Positions 7,060 through 18,569 of a stretch of 34,532 bases of DNA are shown in pieces. The translations under genes and the position numbers were made by a program. Origin of the DNA: an uncultured Christensenella sp. (GTDB lineage: Bacteria > Bacillota > Clostridia > Christensenellales > UBA3700); contig CASDWJ010000012.1 in NCBI GenBank assembly GCA_949284695.1, forward strand, positions 1 through 34,532. The letters are read 5' to 3'. Under the pieces are notes generated by a model that was not told where the DNA came from, made no database searches, and saw only the letters and a list, made by a program, of their open reading frames with translations. Positions within the stretch are counted from its first letter, which is position 1. Each line of letters begins with the position of its first letter.

Positions 7060-8058
7060 TTATCTCCACAGAACTTTGAGCGTCTCTCTGTCGAGCACTC
7101 CCCATCTGCCGTCCTGACGGACGATCGCCTTGCCGTTCTCAAAGCCGGTCGCGACGTCGAACTCCATAGGGAGCACCTCTGCGCCGTCCTTGTCGATATA
7201 CCCGCTCTTTTCTCCTATGCTGACCGCCGCGAGACCTTCGCTGAAACTGGTCGCGCTGTCATATTTAAAATCGATGACGAGCACGTTCCTTGTATCGATA
7301 TATCCGAGCAGCCCGTCCTTTTCGACGCACGCTCTGTCCTCGTGGAACGCATAGGCATTGTCGTATACCGGCTGTATCAGCACGTTGCCCTTCCAGTCCT
7401 TGTATCCCCATTTGCCCTGACGGCAGAATTTGACGATGCTGTCGGGCGTGAGATGGTCTTTCTGCGGCTTGGGACTTACCGGCCGCTCGCGTTTGCCGTA
7501 CACGAGCTCGTAAAGACTGACGTTGTCGTACGGTCTGTAATCGTACTTGGGTCTGCCGCCCTTTTCCTGCGGCTTTTCTCCCTTTTTGTCCTTATTCTTC
7601 TGCTGATTCCTGCCCTGCTTTTCGTTTTGCTGTCTGTCCCTTTCGGGCTGTCTGTCGCGCTCTTTGCCGCGCTCGCTCCTGACGCTCTGATTATTGCGGT
7701 TATCCTTTTCTTTTGCGCCCTCTTTGCGTTGCTCCTTTTCGCGCGGTCTGACCTCTGCGCCTTTACCTGCGTTTTCAGGCTCCGGCTCGTCGGGGCGAAA
7801 GCTAAGTCCAAGTTTTTTAAGCGCCTCGGTCACTTCGAGACACTCGCGTTTGCCGACGTAGCGTATGCGGTACATCTCGCCCGCGCGCCGCTTAGCGAGG
7901 TCTTTTGCGCAGGTAACGCCGCCGTCTCTGAGTATGCCTTCGGTCTTTTCAGAAAGTCCGAGCTTGTCGAGAGGTGTGGCGAGGGATAGCGCGTCGCCCT
8001 GAGGCTCGTAGCCGTCGTTTATCTTTTTCTTGTTGCGTCTTTTGTTGTCTCTTGCCAT
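7060..8058 (-). CDS. Alpha-CTD-like HhH domain fused to WG repeats
   Basis: A 332-aa protein in three parts. Residues about 28-87 (LDKLGLSEKTEGILRDGG ... RIRYVGKRECLEV ... LKKLGLSF) closely follow the C-terminal domain of RNA polymerase alpha, a helix-hairpin-helix fold that binds DNA. About 90-180 is an extremely charged Lys/Arg/Glu/Gln linker. From 211 to the end are WG repeats (GKWGYKDWKGNVLIQPVYD, LLGYIDTRNVL, KSGYIDKDGAEV, GRWGVLDRET). No signal peptide or membrane helix is present, so it is probably cytoplasmic. The ATG at 8058 is preferred over the GTG at 8076 because the latter overlaps the promoter -10. There is no Shine-Dalgarno. Function is unknown; a nucleic-acid-associated protein is a guess. 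Confidence 0.82.
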   Translation of the reverse strand: MARDNKRRNKKKINDGYEPQGDALSLATPLDKLGLSEKTEGILRDGGVTCAKDLAKRRAGEMYRIRYVGKRECLEVTEALKKLGLSFRPDEPEPENAGKGAEVRPREKEQRKEGAKEKDNRNNQSVRSERGKERDRQPERDRQQNEKQGRNQQKNKDKKGEKPQEKGGRPKYDYRPYDNVSLYELVYGKRERPVSPKPQKDHLTPDSIVKFCRQGKWGYKDWKGNVLIQPVYDNAYAFHEDRACVEKDGLLGYIDTRNVLVIDFKYDSATSFSEGLAAVSIGEKSGYIDKDGAEVLPMEFDVATGFENGKAIVRQDGRWGVLDRETLKVLWR

Positions 8059-8066
8059 ATAAGTTG

Positions 8067-8095
8067 ATATTACCACAATTTTTTATTCAAGGCAA
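8067..8095 (-). promoter_or_regulatory. Promoter of WG-repeat gene, abutting its start
   Basis: On the minus strand TTGCCT (8095-8090) and TAATAT (8072-8067) are 17 bases apart. Only 8 bases separate the -10 from the ATG at 8058, so the transcript should begin within about 2 bases of the start codon. Confidence 0.6.
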
Positions 8096-8173
8096 CTTAT
8101 ATTTGAAATACGCGCGCGTTTTCAAGCGAAAAGGCTCGAAAAACCGCTTTTGCTCTCAAACGTCAGCGCCCTT

Positions 8174-11275
<3,102 letters not shown>

Positions 11276-11311
11276 TTAGCGATACGCGCGCGCAACAGCG
11301 CGCAAAATATG

Positions 11312-11341
11312 TTGTACTTTTTATAATCTTTATGATATAAT
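11312..11341 (+). promoter_or_regulatory. Promoter abutting the start of the secreted protein gene
   Basis: TTGTAC at 11312-11317 and TATAAT at 11336-11341 are separated by 18 bases. The -10 ends 7 bases before the ATG at 11349, so the mRNA is expected to start at or within a base or two of the start codon. Confidence 0.65.
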
Positions 11342-11348
11342 AGTGACT

Positions 11349-13148
11349 ATGAAAAAATCGGCTACCGCTATAATCCTTTGTATTCTCGTACTCGCCGTCG
11401 CGTTTACCGCGACCGTCTGCGCTCCGACCGCGGTCGCCGACGAGATCAAGATCTACCCGGACGACACGTCTTCTTTTGCCGCATACGGCAATGCAGTCGC
11501 TTATACCGCGGGCAACAAGCTCTATCTTTCTTCTGAAAGCGGTCTGACCGCGGGCGTCAGCTATAAAGGCGTATGCCTGAGCATGGCGATGAACGGCGAC
11601 TACGTCTTTATGCTGACTTCGGAAGCCAACGAGTCCTCGTCCGACATCAGTTTTCTCGCATATCCGTATACGACCGAGCCTCTTGCGCTTCAGTCCGCGC
11701 AGAACGCGCTCAAGCTGTTCGGCGTTTCCGACGAAGACATAGCAAGCAATAAATTCCTCGTCAACGAGACTTTGATAGGCGGCGTGAAAATCGGCGGCTA
11801 CGATCTAATATATATGGATGACAAATACGTTTATTGCATGTCAAGATCGGACGTCGTAAATCCCGAAGGGACTCTGCCCAACGACTGCATATATTTCGGC
11901 GATCTGACCACTATGCAGTGGAACAGGAACGGCATCACCGTTAAAGATTTTGCCACGGCGACCGATTTCGTCGTATGTCAGGACTCCAACGCGGTCTATT
12001 TTAACTCCCAAGGCAAACTTTACCGCACGGACGACGCTTCGATGCAGCCTGACAGTACTCTTTGTCTGGACAAAACCGTGCTTTCTCTCGCCTATGCGAA
12101 CGGACTGCTCTATATCCTTTCCAACGACGGCATCTATGCGGTCGACCCGTCGGATTACAGCTACAAACTCGTACTCGATCAGCCTTCCGACGGCAAGATT
12201 CGCGCGCTCGCAGGCGACGGCGTGACTTATCTGCTCGTACAGGACAAGGCGGGCAAAAACGTCAGCCAGTACGTCTGCGGAGGAAGCACGCTTGCCGACG
12301 CTTCTCTAACCTACTACAACGTCTTTGACGGTGTGATATATTCCGATCCCGAAAGCTACGATCTCCTCAAGGTCGGCAAAACGGCAAACGAAACCGACGC
12401 ATACCGTTCGCCAAAAAACAAAAAAATTGAGTTCACGCTCGTGGGCGGCGAATACGCGCTTGTCCTCGCAGAGCAGGACGACTACTATTTCGTAAGAAAC
12501 ACCGAAGGCAAGACCGCTTACGTCGAAAAGGCGGATATCACTCTGCTCGAAGCGAGCAGCGAAACAGCCGTAGGCAAGTACGCGCAGGCGCTTCACGACA
12601 ACACCAATATATACCTCTACCCGTATATCTCAGACGATATCGTCGCGACGGTGAGCATCGACGATCTTCTCATAGTTGTCGACAACGTGGCGACCGACGG
12701 AGGCAAACAGGTGTGGGGCTGGTACAAGATCTGTCTTGTCGGCGAGGACGGCTCGATGACGTACGGGTACGTGCAGAGCGATTATGCGAGCAAGTACACC
12801 AACTTCAAACTGCCATCTTTCTCTACCGACGCGACGGTATCGGCAGGATCTCTCGGCGGAATAATTAACGTCTATCTGCTGCCCGACGACAGCTCCGAAG
12901 TGCTCGGCACCCTTACCGACGGCGACAAGATCACGCTCGCGCAGGAAAAACTCGACGCGTCGTCCGAATGGACGAAGATAGTATACAAAGATATGGTAGG
13001 CTATGTAAAGACCGCCAATCTGATCACCAAAGGCATGACCCCGCTTCAGATAACTCTGATCGTCGTGTTCTCGGTCGTGATAGTCGCGACCGTGATAGTC
13101 GTGATACTCGTCGTAAAAAAGCGCAACGCGCAGAAATTCGACTATTGA
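11349..13148 (+). CDS. Secreted, C-terminally anchored protein with SH3-like repeats
   Basis: A 599-aa protein with an N-terminal signal peptide (MKKSA then a hydrophobic stretch to about residue 25, cleavage possible near TAVADE). The middle (about 60-340) has repeated YxxDxxxxY-type strands, such as [16 protein letters not shown] and [16 protein letters not shown], that suggest a beta-propeller. About 345-560 holds three bacterial SH3-like segments, such as [12 protein letters not shown] and [12 protein letters not shown], of the kind that bind cell wall. One membrane helix at about 568-590 is followed by a basic cytoplasmic tail (KKRNAQKF). It should sit on the outer face of the membrane. 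No catalytic motif was seen. The ATG at 11349 is preferred to the GTG at 11343; neither has a Shine-Dalgarno. The gene precedes leuC by 61 bases, with no clear terminator between. Confidence 0.8.
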   Translation: MKKSATAIILCILVLAVAFTATVCAPTAVADEIKIYPDDTSSFAAYGNAVAYTAGNKLYLSSESGLTAGVSYKGVCLSMAMNGDYVFMLTSEANESSSDISFLAYPYTTEPLALQSAQNALKLFGVSDEDIASNKFLVNETLIGGVKIGGYDLIYMDDKYVYCMSRSDVVNPEGTLPNDCIYFGDLTTMQWNRNGITVKDFATATDFVVCQDSNAVYFNSQGKLYRTDDASMQPDSTLCLDKTVLSLAYANGLLYILSNDGIYAVDPSDYSYKLVLDQPSDGKIRALAGDGVTYLLVQDKAGKNVSQYVCGGSTLADASLTYYNVFDGVIYSDPESYDLLKVGKTANETDAYRSPKNKKIEFTLVGGEYALVLAEQDDYYFVRNTEGKTAYVEKADITLLEASSETAVGKYAQALHDNTNIYLYPYISDDIVATVSIDDLLIVVDNVATDGGKQVWGWYKICLVGEDGSMTYGYVQSDYASKYTNFKLPSFSTDATVSAGSLGGIINVYLLPDDSSEVLGTLTDGDKITLAQEKLDASSEWTKIVYKDMVGYVKTANLITKGMTPLQITLIVVFSVVIVATVIVVILVVKKRNAQKFDY

Positions 13149-13209
13149 CGGACGAGCGGGCGACCCGCAACTCAACTCAAGGAATAAACTCAAAACGAGG
13201 AATATTTAT

Positions 13210-14487
13210 ATGAAAGCTACAATGACTCAACAGATCCTGGCGAAAAAGCTGGGGATCGCGGCTACGGACGCTTCGCTGAAGCCCGGCAATCTCGTGCTGG
13301 TAGAAGCGGATACCGCGCTGTCCAACGACGTGACCGCGCCCGTCGCGATCGACGTGTTCAACAAGAGCGGTTGCGCGCTGTGCGACGCGAAAAAGGTCAC
13401 CTTCGTGCTCGACCACTTCACCCCCAACCGCGACATCCAGTCTGCAAAACAATGCAAGATAGTGCGTGACTTCGCGCGCGCCAAGGGCGTCGAAAACTTC
13501 TTCGACGTCGGCTCCATGGGCATAGAGCACGCCCTTCTCCCCGAGAAAGGCATCGCCAAACCCTGGGACGTGATCATCGGCGCGGACAGCCACACCTGCA
13601 CTTACGGCGCGCTCGGCGCGTTCTCCACGGGCGTGGGAAGCACGGATATCGCAGGCATAATGATGAGCGGCAAGATCTGGCTCAAAGTGCCTTCCGCGAT
13701 CAGGTTCAACCTCGTCGGCAAGCCGTCCGCAAGCATAAGCGGCAAAGACGTGGTACTCTACATCATAGGCAAGATCGGCGTTGACGGCGCGCTCTACAAG
13801 TCGATAGAATTTGCGGGCGAAGGCGTAAAATACATGACCGCCGACGACCGCTTCACGATCTGCAATATGGCGATCGAGTGCGGCGCGAAAAACGGCGTAT
13901 TCCCGATAGACGAGGTCACCGACGCTTACACGAAAGAGTCATGCGGAAAGACTTTCGAGCGTTTCGAGACTCCCGACTCTGACGCTTACGAGCAGACGAT
14001 AGACATCGACCTCTCCTCTATCCGCCCTATAGTCGCGAAGCCGCACCTGCCCAGCAACACGCAGTTCGTCGACGAACTCAAAGAGGATATCAAAATAGAT
14101 CAGGTCGTCATCGGCAGCTGTACCAACGGCAGGATAAGCGATCTTGAACAGGCGGCGAAAGTGCTCGAAGGCAGACACGTTGATCCCAACGTGCGCACGA
14201 TAGTAATACCCGCGACCAACAAGATATATCTCGAGGCTCTCGAAAAGGGATATATCTCCACTTTCATCAAGGGCGGCGCGATAGTCTCCACCCCGACCTG
14301 CGGACCCTGCCTCGGCGGTCACATGGGCATACTTGCGAGCGGCGAAGTCGCGATCACGACGACCAACCGCAACTTCATCGGCAGAATGGGCGCAAAAGAC
14401 AGCTATATCTACCTCGCTTCCCCGGCAACGGCAATGGCGAGCGCGATCGCGGGCAAGATCACGAGCGCGGAACAACTGGAGGACTGA
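13210..14487 (+). CDS. leuC: 3-isopropylmalate dehydratase large subunit
   Basis: With LeuD, isomerises 2-isopropylmalate to 3-isopropylmalate in leucine synthesis, using a [4Fe-4S] cluster. The 425-aa protein has the length of the shorter bacterial/archaeal LeuC class. Cluster ligands are Cys304 in GSCTNGR and Cys364 and Cys367 in [27 protein letters not shown] at about 124-143 is the aconitase-type active-site segment. The homoaconitase-like clade is similar, but the leuD and leuB neighbours favour leucine. The ATG at 13210 follows ACGAGGA about 8 bases upstream. leuD begins 3 bases after its stop. Confidence 0.95.
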   Translation: MKATMTQQILAKKLGIAATDASLKPGNLVLVEADTALSNDVTAPVAIDVFNKSGCALCDAKKVTFVLDHFTPNRDIQSAKQCKIVRDFARAKGVENFFDVGSMGIEHALLPEKGIAKPWDVIIGADSHTCTYGALGAFSTGVGSTDIAGIMMSGKIWLKVPSAIRFNLVGKPSASISGKDVVLYIIGKIGVDGALYKSIEFAGEGVKYMTADDRFTICNMAIECGAKNGVFPIDEVTDAYTKESCGKTFERFETPDSDAYEQTIDIDLSSIRPIVAKPHLPSNTQFVDELKEDIKIDQVVIGSCTNGRISDLEQAAKVLEGRHVDPNVRTIVIPATNKIYLEALEKGYISTFIKGGAIVSTPTCGPCLGGHMGILASGEVAITTTNRNFIGRMGAKDSYIYLASPATAMASAIAGKITSAEQLED

Positions 14488-14490
14488 TTT

Positions 14491-14982
14491 ATGATAAAAG
14501 GCAAAGTTTTTAAGTTCGGCGACGACATCGACACCGACATCATCGTACCCGCGACATATCTTTCCACTTTCGACGCGAAAGAGCTCGCGAAACATTGTAT
14601 GGAATACACCAATCCCGAATTTTACGGCGAGGTCAAGGAAGGCGACGTAATCGTCGCGGGCAAGAACTTCGGTTGCGGCTCCTCGAGAGAACACGCGCCG
14701 ATAGCGATCAAAGGCTGCGGCGTATCCATCGTCATAGCAAAATCCTTTGCGCGTATCTTCTACCGCAACGCTCTCAACATAGGTCTTTATATCCTCGAGT
14801 GCCCCGAAGCCGTGGACTGCATAAGCGCGGGCGACACGGTCGAGGTCAACGTGGACACGGGCGTGATAACCGACGTCACTACGGGCAAGAGCTGGCAGGC
14901 GGCGCCGTTCCCCAAATTCATACAGAACATCATCGAATGCGGCGGACTCATCAACGCGATCAAAGCGGACAAATTCAACTGA
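14491..14982 (+). CDS. leuD: 3-isopropylmalate dehydratase small subunit
   Basis: Swivelling-domain partner of LeuC. The 163-aa protein opens with the typical [18 protein letters not shown] and carries [19 protein letters not shown] at about 56-74, the substrate-contacting motif. Length matches the short LeuD class that pairs with a roughly 420-aa LeuC. The start at 14491 lies 3 bases after the leuC stop, with CTGGAGGA at the leuC end serving as binding site. It is translated between leuC and leuB as part of one operon. Confidence 0.95.
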   Translation: MIKGKVFKFGDDIDTDIIVPATYLSTFDAKELAKHCMEYTNPEFYGEVKEGDVIVAGKNFGCGSSREHAPIAIKGCGVSIVIAKSFARIFYRNALNIGLYILECPEAVDCISAGDTVEVNVDTGVITDVTTGKSWQAAPFPKFIQNIIECGGLINAIKADKFN

Positions 14983-14990
14983 GGTAAAAT

Positions 14991-16052
14991 ATGAAATACA
15001 ATATCACCGTTATCCCCGGCGACGGCATAGGTCCGGAGGTCACCTCGGCGGCAGTCGAAGTGCTCAAAGAAATAGGCAACAAGTACAACCACACTTTCAA
15101 CTTCGAATACAGCATATGCGGCGGCGCGGCTTACGACAAATACGGCGAGCCTCTCCCCGCAGAAAGCCTTGAAAAATGTCTGAAGAGCGACAGCGTTCTG
15201 CTCGGCGCGGTGGGCGGTCCCCAGTACGACTCCCTGCCCTACGAAAAGCGTCCCGAGCGCGCGCTGCTCGGCGTCAGAAAGGCAATGGGACTTTATGCCA
15301 ACCTGCGTCCCGCGAAACTGTTCGACGCGCTGGCTAATGTCTGCCCGCTCAAAAATCCCAAAAACATCGATATGCTCGTGGTCAGAGAACTCATCGGCGG
15401 CATATACTTCGGCGAAAAGGGAATACGCGAAGGCAAGTTCGGCAGAGAGGGTTACGACGTGATGGCTTACGGAGAACTCGAGGTCGAGCGTATCTGCCGC
15501 CTCGCGTTCGAGCTTGCGCAGAAGCGCCGCGGCAAGGTGTCCAGTGTGGACAAAGCCAACGTGCTCAAGACTTCGGGCGTATGGAGAAAGGTCGTGCACG
15601 ACATTCACGAGGACTACCCCGACGTACAGCTTGAAGACGTGCTCGTCGACAATATGGCGATGCAGCTCGTCCGAGATCCCTCCCAGTTCGACGTCATCGT
15701 GACGGGCAACCTGTTCGGAGACATTCTCTCCGACCTTGCTTCTCAGTGCGTGGGAAGCATAGGCATACTCCCCTCTGCAAGCCTCAACGAGACGACGAGA
15801 GGTCTCTACGAGCCTATACACGGCTCCGCGCCCACGATCGCGGGCAAGAACATAGCCAACCCGATCGCGACGATCCTCTCCGCCTCTATGATGCTGAGAT
15901 ACGCGTTCGATCTGAAGAAAGAAGCCGACGCCCTCGACGCGGCGGTCGAAAAGACTCTCAACGAAGGCGCACGCACCGCAGACCTTGCAGAAGAAGGCAA
16001 ACCCGTGCTCGGCACCAGAGAAATGACCGAAGCGATACTCAGAAATCTTTGA
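14991..16052 (+). CDS. leuB: 3-isopropylmalate dehydrogenase
   Basis: Oxidative decarboxylation of 3-isopropylmalate with NAD to give 2-oxoisocaproate precursor in the leucine pathway. The 353-aa protein has [10 protein letters not shown] at the start, the Arg-rich substrate segment [29 protein letters not shown] with the catalytic Tyr, VDKANVLK with the catalytic Lys, and the metal-binding [11 protein letters not shown] and GDILSDLAS. The adenine-binding [14 protein letters not shown] favours NAD. The ATG at 14991 follows GAGGT after the leuD stop by 8 bases. leuA is not in the window. Confidence 0.96.
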   Translation: MKYNITVIPGDGIGPEVTSAAVEVLKEIGNKYNHTFNFEYSICGGAAYDKYGEPLPAESLEKCLKSDSVLLGAVGGPQYDSLPYEKRPERALLGVRKAMGLYANLRPAKLFDALANVCPLKNPKNIDMLVVRELIGGIYFGEKGIREGKFGREGYDVMAYGELEVERICRLAFELAQKRRGKVSSVDKANVLKTSGVWRKVVHDIHEDYPDVQLEDVLVDNMAMQLVRDPSQFDVIVTGNLFGDILSDLASQCVGSIGILPSASLNETTRGLYEPIHGSAPTIAGKNIANPIATILSASMMLRYAFDLKKEADALDAAVEKTLNEGARTADLAEEGKPVLGTREMTEAILRNL

Positions 16053-16072
16053 TAAACCGATAAAACAAATAT

Positions 16073-16147
16073 CCTCCCCATGTCAACGGCATAAAAAAGC
16101 GACGTTCTCACGTCGCGGCTCGTACAAAGGGGAGGCTTTTCGTTTTT
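16073..16147 (+). terminator. leuB terminator, enclosing a second hairpin
   Basis: CCTCCCC at 16073-16079 can pair with GGGGAGG at 16129-16135, followed by CTTTTCGTTTTT. Inside lies the perfect hairpin at 16099-16116. Together they form a branched or nested structure about 20 bases after leuB. Confidence 0.5.
16093..16116 (-). terminator. Terminator of the TIR-GNAT unit
   Basis: On the minus strand GCGACGT-GAGA-ACGTCGC (16116-16099) is a perfect 7-bp stem followed by TTTTTT (16098-16093). It lies about 145 bases after the GNAT stop and is nested inside the plus-strand leuB terminator. Confidence 0.75.
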
Positions 16148-16258
16148 ACTTTATTCTGCGCCGCACATTTTTTTACCATGTCGCGACGCTTTTGTTTGTG
16201 TCCGACGCGAAGCTCTTATTTCATTCGACGCAATATGCTTGTTTTGTCCGACTCTCCT

Positions 16259-16855
16259 CTATTGTTTGGCGTATACGAGTCTGACCACTTTTACGGGAGG
16301 CATACCGGGCGCGGAATAGCCGTAATATTCCTTTACGTCTTTAAAGCCTTCCGACCTGTAAAGCGCGAGCGCCGCCGCGTTGTCCGCAAGACATTCCAAC
16401 GTGACCCGCTCTTTATCCGCAAGATAACTCCTCAGAAGTTTTCTCGCTATGCCCTTATTTCTGAATTCGGGAGCGACGCAGAGACAAAGCACGTAATCGC
16501 CCGTCTCGTGTTCCGCTTCGTAAACGAAATAGTTTTCCTCTGCGTCCGAAGCTCCTTCGGGCACGGGCAATCCCGCCTTGACAAACGCCCTCTCGAGCGT
16601 GCCTTTTTTCCATTGCGCGCCATTACACGCCACGATCGCTCCGCAAACTTTGCCGTCGGCTACTGCGGCAAATATGTTGCGCGGCGAAAACAACCCGTTT
16701 TCCTCCTCTGTGAGACAGGGAAATACCTTGCCCGCGTTCTGCTCGCTTCCGAAAGCGGTCGGATATATCTCGGGATCTGTCAGATAGAGTATCCTGCCCG
16801 TTTCCGCAAGCTGTTCCTTATCCAGAAAAGCGCCGTCAATTATCTGCGTTTTCAT
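16259..16855 (-). CDS. GNAT-family N-acetyltransferase
   Basis: A 198-aa protein with a standard GNAT core: NIFAAVADGKVCGAIV as the first strands, then LCLCVAPEFRNKGIARKLL (about 123-141) containing the acetyl-CoA pyrophosphate loop RNKGIA, and ECLADNAAALALYRSEGFKD (about 154-173) as motif B. The substrate is unknown. Its start at 16855 overlaps the end of the TIR gene by 20 bases and has no clear Shine-Dalgarno, so translation is probably coupled to the upstream gene. That tight linkage suggests the two proteins act together. Confidence 0.88.
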   Translation of the reverse strand: MKTQIIDGAFLDKEQLAETGRILYLTDPEIYPTAFGSEQNAGKVFPCLTEEENGLFSPRNIFAAVADGKVCGAIVACNGAQWKKGTLERAFVKAGLPVPEGASDAEENYFVYEAEHETGDYVLCLCVAPEFRNKGIARKLLRSYLADKERVTLECLADNAAALALYRSEGFKDVKEYYGYSAPGMPPVKVVRLVYAKQ

Positions 16856-17918
16856 ACAGCTTTTTCAACTCCGCATGCTTTGCAAATAATGGCGTTGAGG
16901 GATAAGGCAGAAAATCCATCGCGTATATCTTGCCGAATTCCTTGTTGTCGCAGACGTACGAAAAACCGAAATTCTTATAGAAAGCCTGCTGATCTCGTCT
17001 GAACACGTTGACGCAAAAACGCTTGAAAAATATGCCGTTTTCCGCATACTTGAGCAATCTCGCAAAAAAACTGTCTACCAGTTTCAGGTTGTTGTCAAGG
17101 GTCTTATATTCCATATTGAGCGACATATTGAGAAGATACCCGTTGTATACCCCGGGAAAACACAGATATTCCGTGGTGTCGAGCGTGAACTCGTTCTCCG
17201 TCGTATCTCCCGATACGGCGCGTGCGTACGTTTCGTCGTCCAGCGCGACCATCGACCAGTCTCCCACGATCTCGTCCGCCTCGTTTACCAGATAGCAGAA
17301 GTAGTCCGGACAGTTTTCGATAAAATCCGCCCATTGTTCCGCGCTTCCCTCATTGAGTTCCGATATTCCCTCGTAAAGTTTCAGATCGTTTTCGACAAGC
17401 CTCTCGGCTATTCTGAGCGGAGTGTAGCCCTTTGAATAGAGATATTCCGCCTCCACGACTCTGAGTTGCCCCGATCTGGTAGTATTGGTTGCATTCGTAA
17501 CTGGCGCAACGCTGACTTCGTGGGATAAAGTCGCCTTTATCGTATCCTTGAGTCTCAAAATATGGTTCTGCAAAGGCTTGGTCAGCGCGTCAAGCCAGTG
17601 CGTCGCGCCGAGATAGTACTCCAGCGAATCGTCGGGCACGACGTCCTCGACCCTGAAAGGGATCATGACGGAGCCGACCTTTGTAGCAAAATTTATCTCG
17701 TTTTTGACGTGCCTCGACTCTTTGGAATTCTCTGAAAAAATAAGGAGAAAGATTTTGGTCTCCCTTATCGCGGCGATTATCGATTCAGAATACTTCACTC
17801 CTGGCACTGCATCTCTGTATGCGATCCAGCACTTGATGCCGCACTCCTCAAGCGTATGCACGACCGCGTCTGCGATCGTCTTGTCTTTGCTTGAATATGA
17901 AATAAAAACCTCGTACAT
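16836..17918 (-). CDS. TIR domain fused to a GNAT-like domain
   Basis: A 360-aa cytoplasmic protein. Residues 1-115 form a TIR domain: box 1 YEVFISYSSKD, then GIKCWIAYRDAVPG, and FSENSKESRHVKNEI with Glu74 in the place of the catalytic Glu of NAD-cleaving TIRs, then YYLGATHWLDAL. A linker runs to about 200. Residues about 205-335 look like a GNAT fold (YLLNMSLNMEYKTLDNNLKL, RDQQAFYKNFGFSYV), but the acetyl-CoA loop R/QxxGxG/A is not recognisable, so this half may be a degenerate sensor. The ATG at 17918 follows GGGAGGAG 5 bases upstream. The gene overlaps the GNAT gene downstream. Bacterial TIR proteins often act in phage defence by destroying NAD; that role here is inference. Confidence 0.82.
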   Translation of the reverse strand: MYEVFISYSSKDKTIADAVVHTLEECGIKCWIAYRDAVPGVKYSESIIAAIRETKIFLLIFSENSKESRHVKNEINFATKVGSVMIPFRVEDVVPDDSLEYYLGATHWLDALTKPLQNHILRLKDTIKATLSHEVSVAPVTNATNTTRSGQLRVVEAEYLYSKGYTPLRIAERLVENDLKLYEGISELNEGSAEQWADFIENCPDYFCYLVNEADEIVGDWSMVALDDETYARAVSGDTTENEFTLDTTEYLCFPGVYNGYLLNMSLNMEYKTLDNNLKLVDSFFARLLKYAENGIFFKRFCVNVFRRDQQAFYKNFGFSYVCDNKEFGKIYAMDFLPYPSTPLFAKHAELKKLYENADN

Positions 17919-17945
17919 AAACTCCTCCCTTCAACTTATAACGAT

Positions 17946-17975
17946 ATTATACCACCGATAAATATAGGTTGTAAA
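17946..17975 (-). promoter_or_regulatory. Promoter of the TIR-GNAT unit (extended -10)
   Basis: On the minus strand TTTACA (17975-17970) and TATAAT (17951-17946) are 18 bases apart, with TGG directly before the -10. The expected start is about 20 bases before the ATG. Confidence 0.72.
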
Positions 17976-18018
17976 GCCCGGAGAAAAATTCGCCAAAAAA
18001 CTTATCTCCGATGTTATT

Positions 18019-18040
18019 AAAAACCGCGCACAAAGCGCGG
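18019..18040 (-). terminator. mgsA terminator
   Basis: On the minus strand CCGCGC-TTTGT-GCGCGG (18040-18024) is followed by TTTTT (18023-18019). It lies 14 bases after the mgsA stop. Confidence 0.75.
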
Positions 18041-18053
18041 CGGATATTTTGCT

Positions 18054-18434
18054 TCAATGCAGAAGCGTGGACGTTATCACGTAATTGGCGGTAGCGGTAT
18101 TTGTAGCTATCGGAATGTCGTACACTACCGCTATGCGCAGAAGCGCCTTGACGTCCGGGTCGTGCGGCTGTGCGTTGAGCGGATCCCAAAAGAATACGAC
18201 CGCGTCGATCTCTCCCTCCGCTATCTTCGCTCCTATCTGCTGGTCGCCTCCGAGAGGTCCCGAGAGATATCTTTTCACTTCAAGTCCCGTTGCGTCGCCG
18301 ACGAGTTTTGCGGTCGTGCCCGTGCCGCAAAGATTGAACCTTGCGAGCGACTCCTTGTTCTTCATCGCCCAACTCACCATTTCCGCTTTTTTCTGATCGT
18401 GCGCGATAAGCGCAAGCGTTTTTATCGTTTTCAT
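18054..18434 (-). CDS. mgsA: Methylglyoxal synthase
   Basis: Converts dihydroxyacetone phosphate to methylglyoxal and phosphate, a glycolytic overflow bypass in the cytoplasm. The 126-aa protein has the family length and active-site segments: [10 protein letters not shown] with His12, GTGTTA phosphate loop at 37-42, [11 protein letters not shown] with catalytic Asp64, and [12 protein letters not shown] with His91 and Asp94. The ATG at 18434 is chosen because AAGGAGA lies 7 bases before it; the open frame upstream of it crosses the promoter. It is a single-gene transcript with its own promoter and terminator. Methylglyoxal production suits an organism handling surges of sugar, consistent with the glycosidases nearby. 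Confidence 0.95.
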   Translation of the reverse strand: MKTIKTLALIAHDQKKAEMVSWAMKNKESLARFNLCGTGTTAKLVGDATGLEVKRYLSGPLGGDQQIGAKIAEGEIDAVVFFWDPLNAQPHDPDVKALLRIAVVYDIPIATNTATANYVITSTLLH

Positions 18435-18465
18435 TTTCTTTCTCCTTTGTCTTTTTGTCAAATAC

Positions 18466-18494
18466 ATTATACCCGACGCCGCGCAAAAGGTAAA
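18466..18494 (-). promoter_or_regulatory. mgsA promoter
   Basis: On the minus strand TTTACC (18494-18489) and TATAAT (18471-18466) are 17 bases apart. The expected start is about 25 bases before the ATG. Confidence 0.75.
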
Positions 18495-18500
18495 GCGTTT

Positions 18501-18533
18501 AAAAGACGCCGCGACAACAAAATATCGCGGCGT
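18501..18533 (-). terminator. Fucosidase operon terminator
   Basis: On the minus strand ACGCCGCGA (18533-18525) pairs with TCGCGGCGT (18514-18506) across a 10-base loop, and is followed by CTTTT. It lies about 40 bases after the fucosidase stop. Confidence 0.78.
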
Positions 18534-18569
18534 ATCGTATTGCAAAATTTTCGTGCCCGTGTACGTTAA

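Noticed and set aside
14787-15821. Minus-strand open frame opposite leuB and leuD
   Set aside because: It covers the sequence of two conserved leucine genes on the other strand and has no ribosome site.
16178-17002. Plus-strand open frame opposite the GNAT gene and the end of the TIR gene
   Set aside because: The translation is Arg-rich and family-less, while the minus-strand frames carry clear TIR and GNAT motifs.
18546-18562. Repeated word CGTGCCCGTGT seen near 8941, 18550, 30770 and 33322
   Set aside because: It occurs in unrelated coding and non-coding contexts with no shared flanks, so it looks like codon-usage coincidence rather than a repeat family.
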